A stretch of DNA of 8,198 bases from an uncultured Treponema sp. Lineage in GTDB: Bacteria > Spirochaetota > Spirochaetia > Treponematales > Treponemataceae. Shown piece after piece: positions 7,114 through 8,198 of this stretch (within the stretch, counting starts at the first letter, position 1; the number at the start of each line of letters is the position of its first letter). The position numbers and the translations under genes are program-made. The stretch is taken from NCBI GenBank assembly GCA_905372205.1, contig CAJPOH010000027.1, positions 1 to 8,198 on the forward strand. The letters are read 5' to 3'. The notes under the pieces were generated by a model. The model searched no databases, was not told the origin of the DNA, and saw only the letters and a list, made by a program, of their open reading frames with translations.

Positions 7114-7151
7114 AAAAGGCTAGATAGGATGATTCCTGTCTAGCCTTTTTT
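7114..7151 (+). terminator. Intrinsic terminator of the Msp-like gene
   Basis: The arms 7114-7128 and 7135-7149 form a 15-bp stem (AAAAGGCTAGA core, one T-G wobble) around the loop ATGATT and run into T6 (7146-7151), 21 bases past the stop. In the opposite direction the stem is followed by TTTTG, so it may also stop leftward transcription from the regulator gene ending at 7264. The remaining bases 7152-7263 hold no recognised gene. Confidence 0.9.
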
Positions 7152-7263
7152 GTACGCTGAAAGTTAAGAACTATGCCCCATATTTTGACTTCTCATAATT
7201 AACACCTTGATATAAATTTAGTAGAAATTACCTCAACTCTATAACAGCTTTCTCAATTATAAC

Positions 7264-7857
7264 TTACATACCTACTAAATCAATAATGATATGCTCAGGA
7301 TATATTATTTTTAAGGGAAAACTCATTATACAAGCTCTTTCAATAACATGAAAAAGCTCCCTAACATTACCCATAAACTTAGCTGACTTTAGCTTATTCA
7401 ATGCTCCATCAGTTATTGTAAAATTATGTTTTTCGGCATAAAAACTAGACAAAACCTCTATATCTATTCTCCTTTCTCTCAATGGTTGTATCTCAAAATT
7501 TAAAACATTGATCCTATAATATAAATCTTGGCGAAATTTACCTAACTTTATCATTTCTAATAAGTTACAGTTAGAAGCACATATAAGTCTAAAATCTATA
7601 TTTTTTTCAATATTTTCTCCAACAACCCTTATCTTATGTGTTTCCAAAACTCGCAATAACTTAGATTGCATATCTAACGACATATTTTCAATTTCATCTA
7701 AAAACAATGTTCCATGATTCGCCTGCTCTATAAGCCCTTTTCTATCTTCAGATGCACCAGTATATGCACCTTTTTTGACTCCAAACAATGTTGTTTCCAC
7801 TAATTCTGATGGAATAGTTCCCATATCAACACTCACAATTTCTATCAGATAAATCAT
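7264..7857 (-). CDS. Sigma-54 activator AAA+ module, C-terminal piece of a frameshifted gene
   Basis: This is most of a sigma-54 interaction (AAA+) domain of a bacterial enhancer-binding protein. Visible in order, numbered from the ATG at 7857: the ELVETTLFG block at 18-26, the sigma-54 contact loop GAYTGA at 30-35 (Phe to Tyr, a tolerated variant), Walker B LFLDE at 51-55, sensor I CASNCN at 93-98, the FRQDLYYRINV arginine-finger region at 108-118, and sensor II GNVREL at 163-168. Walker A is absent here and lies in the preceding frame (7826-8198), so this ORF alone could not bind ATP normally. Homology begins at about VSVDMGTIP; the first seven residues from the nominal ATG are probably not a real N-terminus. 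The protein stops just after the AAA+ domain, without the usual FIS-type helix-turn-helix. Treat it as half of one gene, broken either truly or by a sequence error. Confidence 0.85.
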   Translation of the reverse strand: MIYLIEIVSVDMGTIPSELVETTLFGVKKGAYTGASEDRKGLIEQANHGTLFLDEIENMSLDMQSKLLRVLETHKIRVVGENIEKNIDFRLICASNCNLLEMIKLGKFRQDLYYRINVLNFEIQPLRERRIDIEVLSSFYAEKHNFTITDGALNKLKSAKFMGNVRELFHVIERACIMSFPLKIIYPEHIIIDLVGM

Positions 7858-8198
7858 GTATCAACTCAGCAACACTAGTTTTCCCACATCCCGTCTCTCC
7901 TAGTAGCAAAACTGTTTGTTCAAATTTAGAAGCATTTGATATGAATAATCTTAATTCTTCCATGTTCTTACTCTTGCCAATCAATGAATTGTAAATTCGA
8001 GCAATTTTTATTTTTTCATTTTCATCTCTAGCTGGTAAATCTTGAACAGCATCAATAAAATCATCAATATCTTTTTCAAAACAATAACTTTTTATTATTT
8101 TATGAGATATAAAACGTTCAATACTTTTTGTAGCCTTCTCAGAAATATAACAATTAGAAATTAAAAACGTTGGGACATCACCATATAATGAATTAATC
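7826..8198 (-). pseudogene. Sigma-54 activator, N-terminal piece with Walker A, cut by window edge
   Basis: There are 123 codons readable from the right edge to a TGA at 7828-7826. The last part contains the start of the same AAA+ domain: LIGKSKNMEEL, then Walker A GETGCGKT and SVAELIHDLSDRN, where the frame is lost and ends in CEC-stop. The continuation in the next frame picks up at VSVDMGTIP exactly where family proteins would continue. The part before it (DVPTFLISN, a helix, KIIKSYCFE, then KDIDDFIDAV) resembles the C-terminal half of a response-regulator receiver domain: beta4, alpha4, beta5, alpha5. The usual Lys-Pro after beta5 is not seen, and the phosphorylated Asp would lie outside the window. 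The promoter and true start are also outside. The two frames overlap between 7826 and 7863, which bounds the lesion. Confidence 0.75.

Noticed and set aside
7826..7863. Programmed ribosomal frameshifting as the reason for the split regulator
   Set aside because: No slippery heptamer, internal Shine-Dalgarno or downstream structure was seen in the overlap, and this gene family is not known for recoding. A mutation or sequence error is simpler.
8189..8198. GAATTAATC at the right edge matching the hairpin arm at 2276-2284
   Set aside because: Nine AT-rich bases inside a coding frame match easily by chance, and the similarity cannot be followed beyond the window edge.
1..8198. CRISPR arrays, tRNA or rRNA genes, insertion sequences, phage genes
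   Set aside because: No spaced direct repeats, no cloverleaf or rRNA-like stretches, and no transposase or integrase motifs were found on either strand.

Overview
The window looks like chromosomal DNA of a Treponema-type spirochaete. The main evidence is an outer membrane protein at 5413-7092 whose N-terminal half reads like the Msp/Tpr (MOSP_N) family, which is essentially confined to treponemes. It has the WGIDL start block, the VFYGAYITVF strand, a LWAPLSRTR segment, and an APGFDGWGTKIGY block followed by a GFKFGSNGNWE segment. The DNA is AT-rich and the species cannot be named from this window.

Layout, left to right. Positions 1-556 (minus) hold rnhB (ribonuclease HII), cut by the left edge. 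Just upstream in the same operon, 574-2109 (minus) is a lipoprotein-type peptide-binding protein of an ABC importer (SBP family 5) with no permease or ATPase genes beside it. The gap 2110-2364 holds a possible 26-residue plus-strand ORF and a perfect 23-bp inverted repeat, followed by a third copy of part of one arm. Positions 2365-3291 (M28 metallopeptidase) and 3297-5132 (oligoendopeptidase F) form a second minus-strand operon, pepF first, with 5 bases between the genes. The gap 5133-5412 is a divergent control region: a TTGAAA-N17-TATAGT promoter drives pepF leftward and a near-consensus TTGACA-N17-TATACT promoter drives the Msp-like gene rightward. That gene ends in a strong intrinsic terminator (7114-7151). 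The right end (7264-8198, minus) is a sigma-54 activator (bEBP). It is split by a frameshift between Walker A and the GAFTGA-loop region, has no DNA-binding domain after the AAA+ module, and runs off the right edge.

Functionally, the left two thirds is a peptide-scavenging block: a surface or periplasmic peptide binder and two apparently cytoplasmic peptidases. This suits an amino-acid-fermenting host-associated treponeme. The Msp-like protein is a separate, apparently strongly expressed monocistronic unit. No complete new multi-gene system is visible. The most unusual points are the broken regulator, two promoters whose -10 boxes lie 6-7 bases from the start codon (predicting leaderless mRNAs and moving both starts), and the three-part repeat at 2248-2321.
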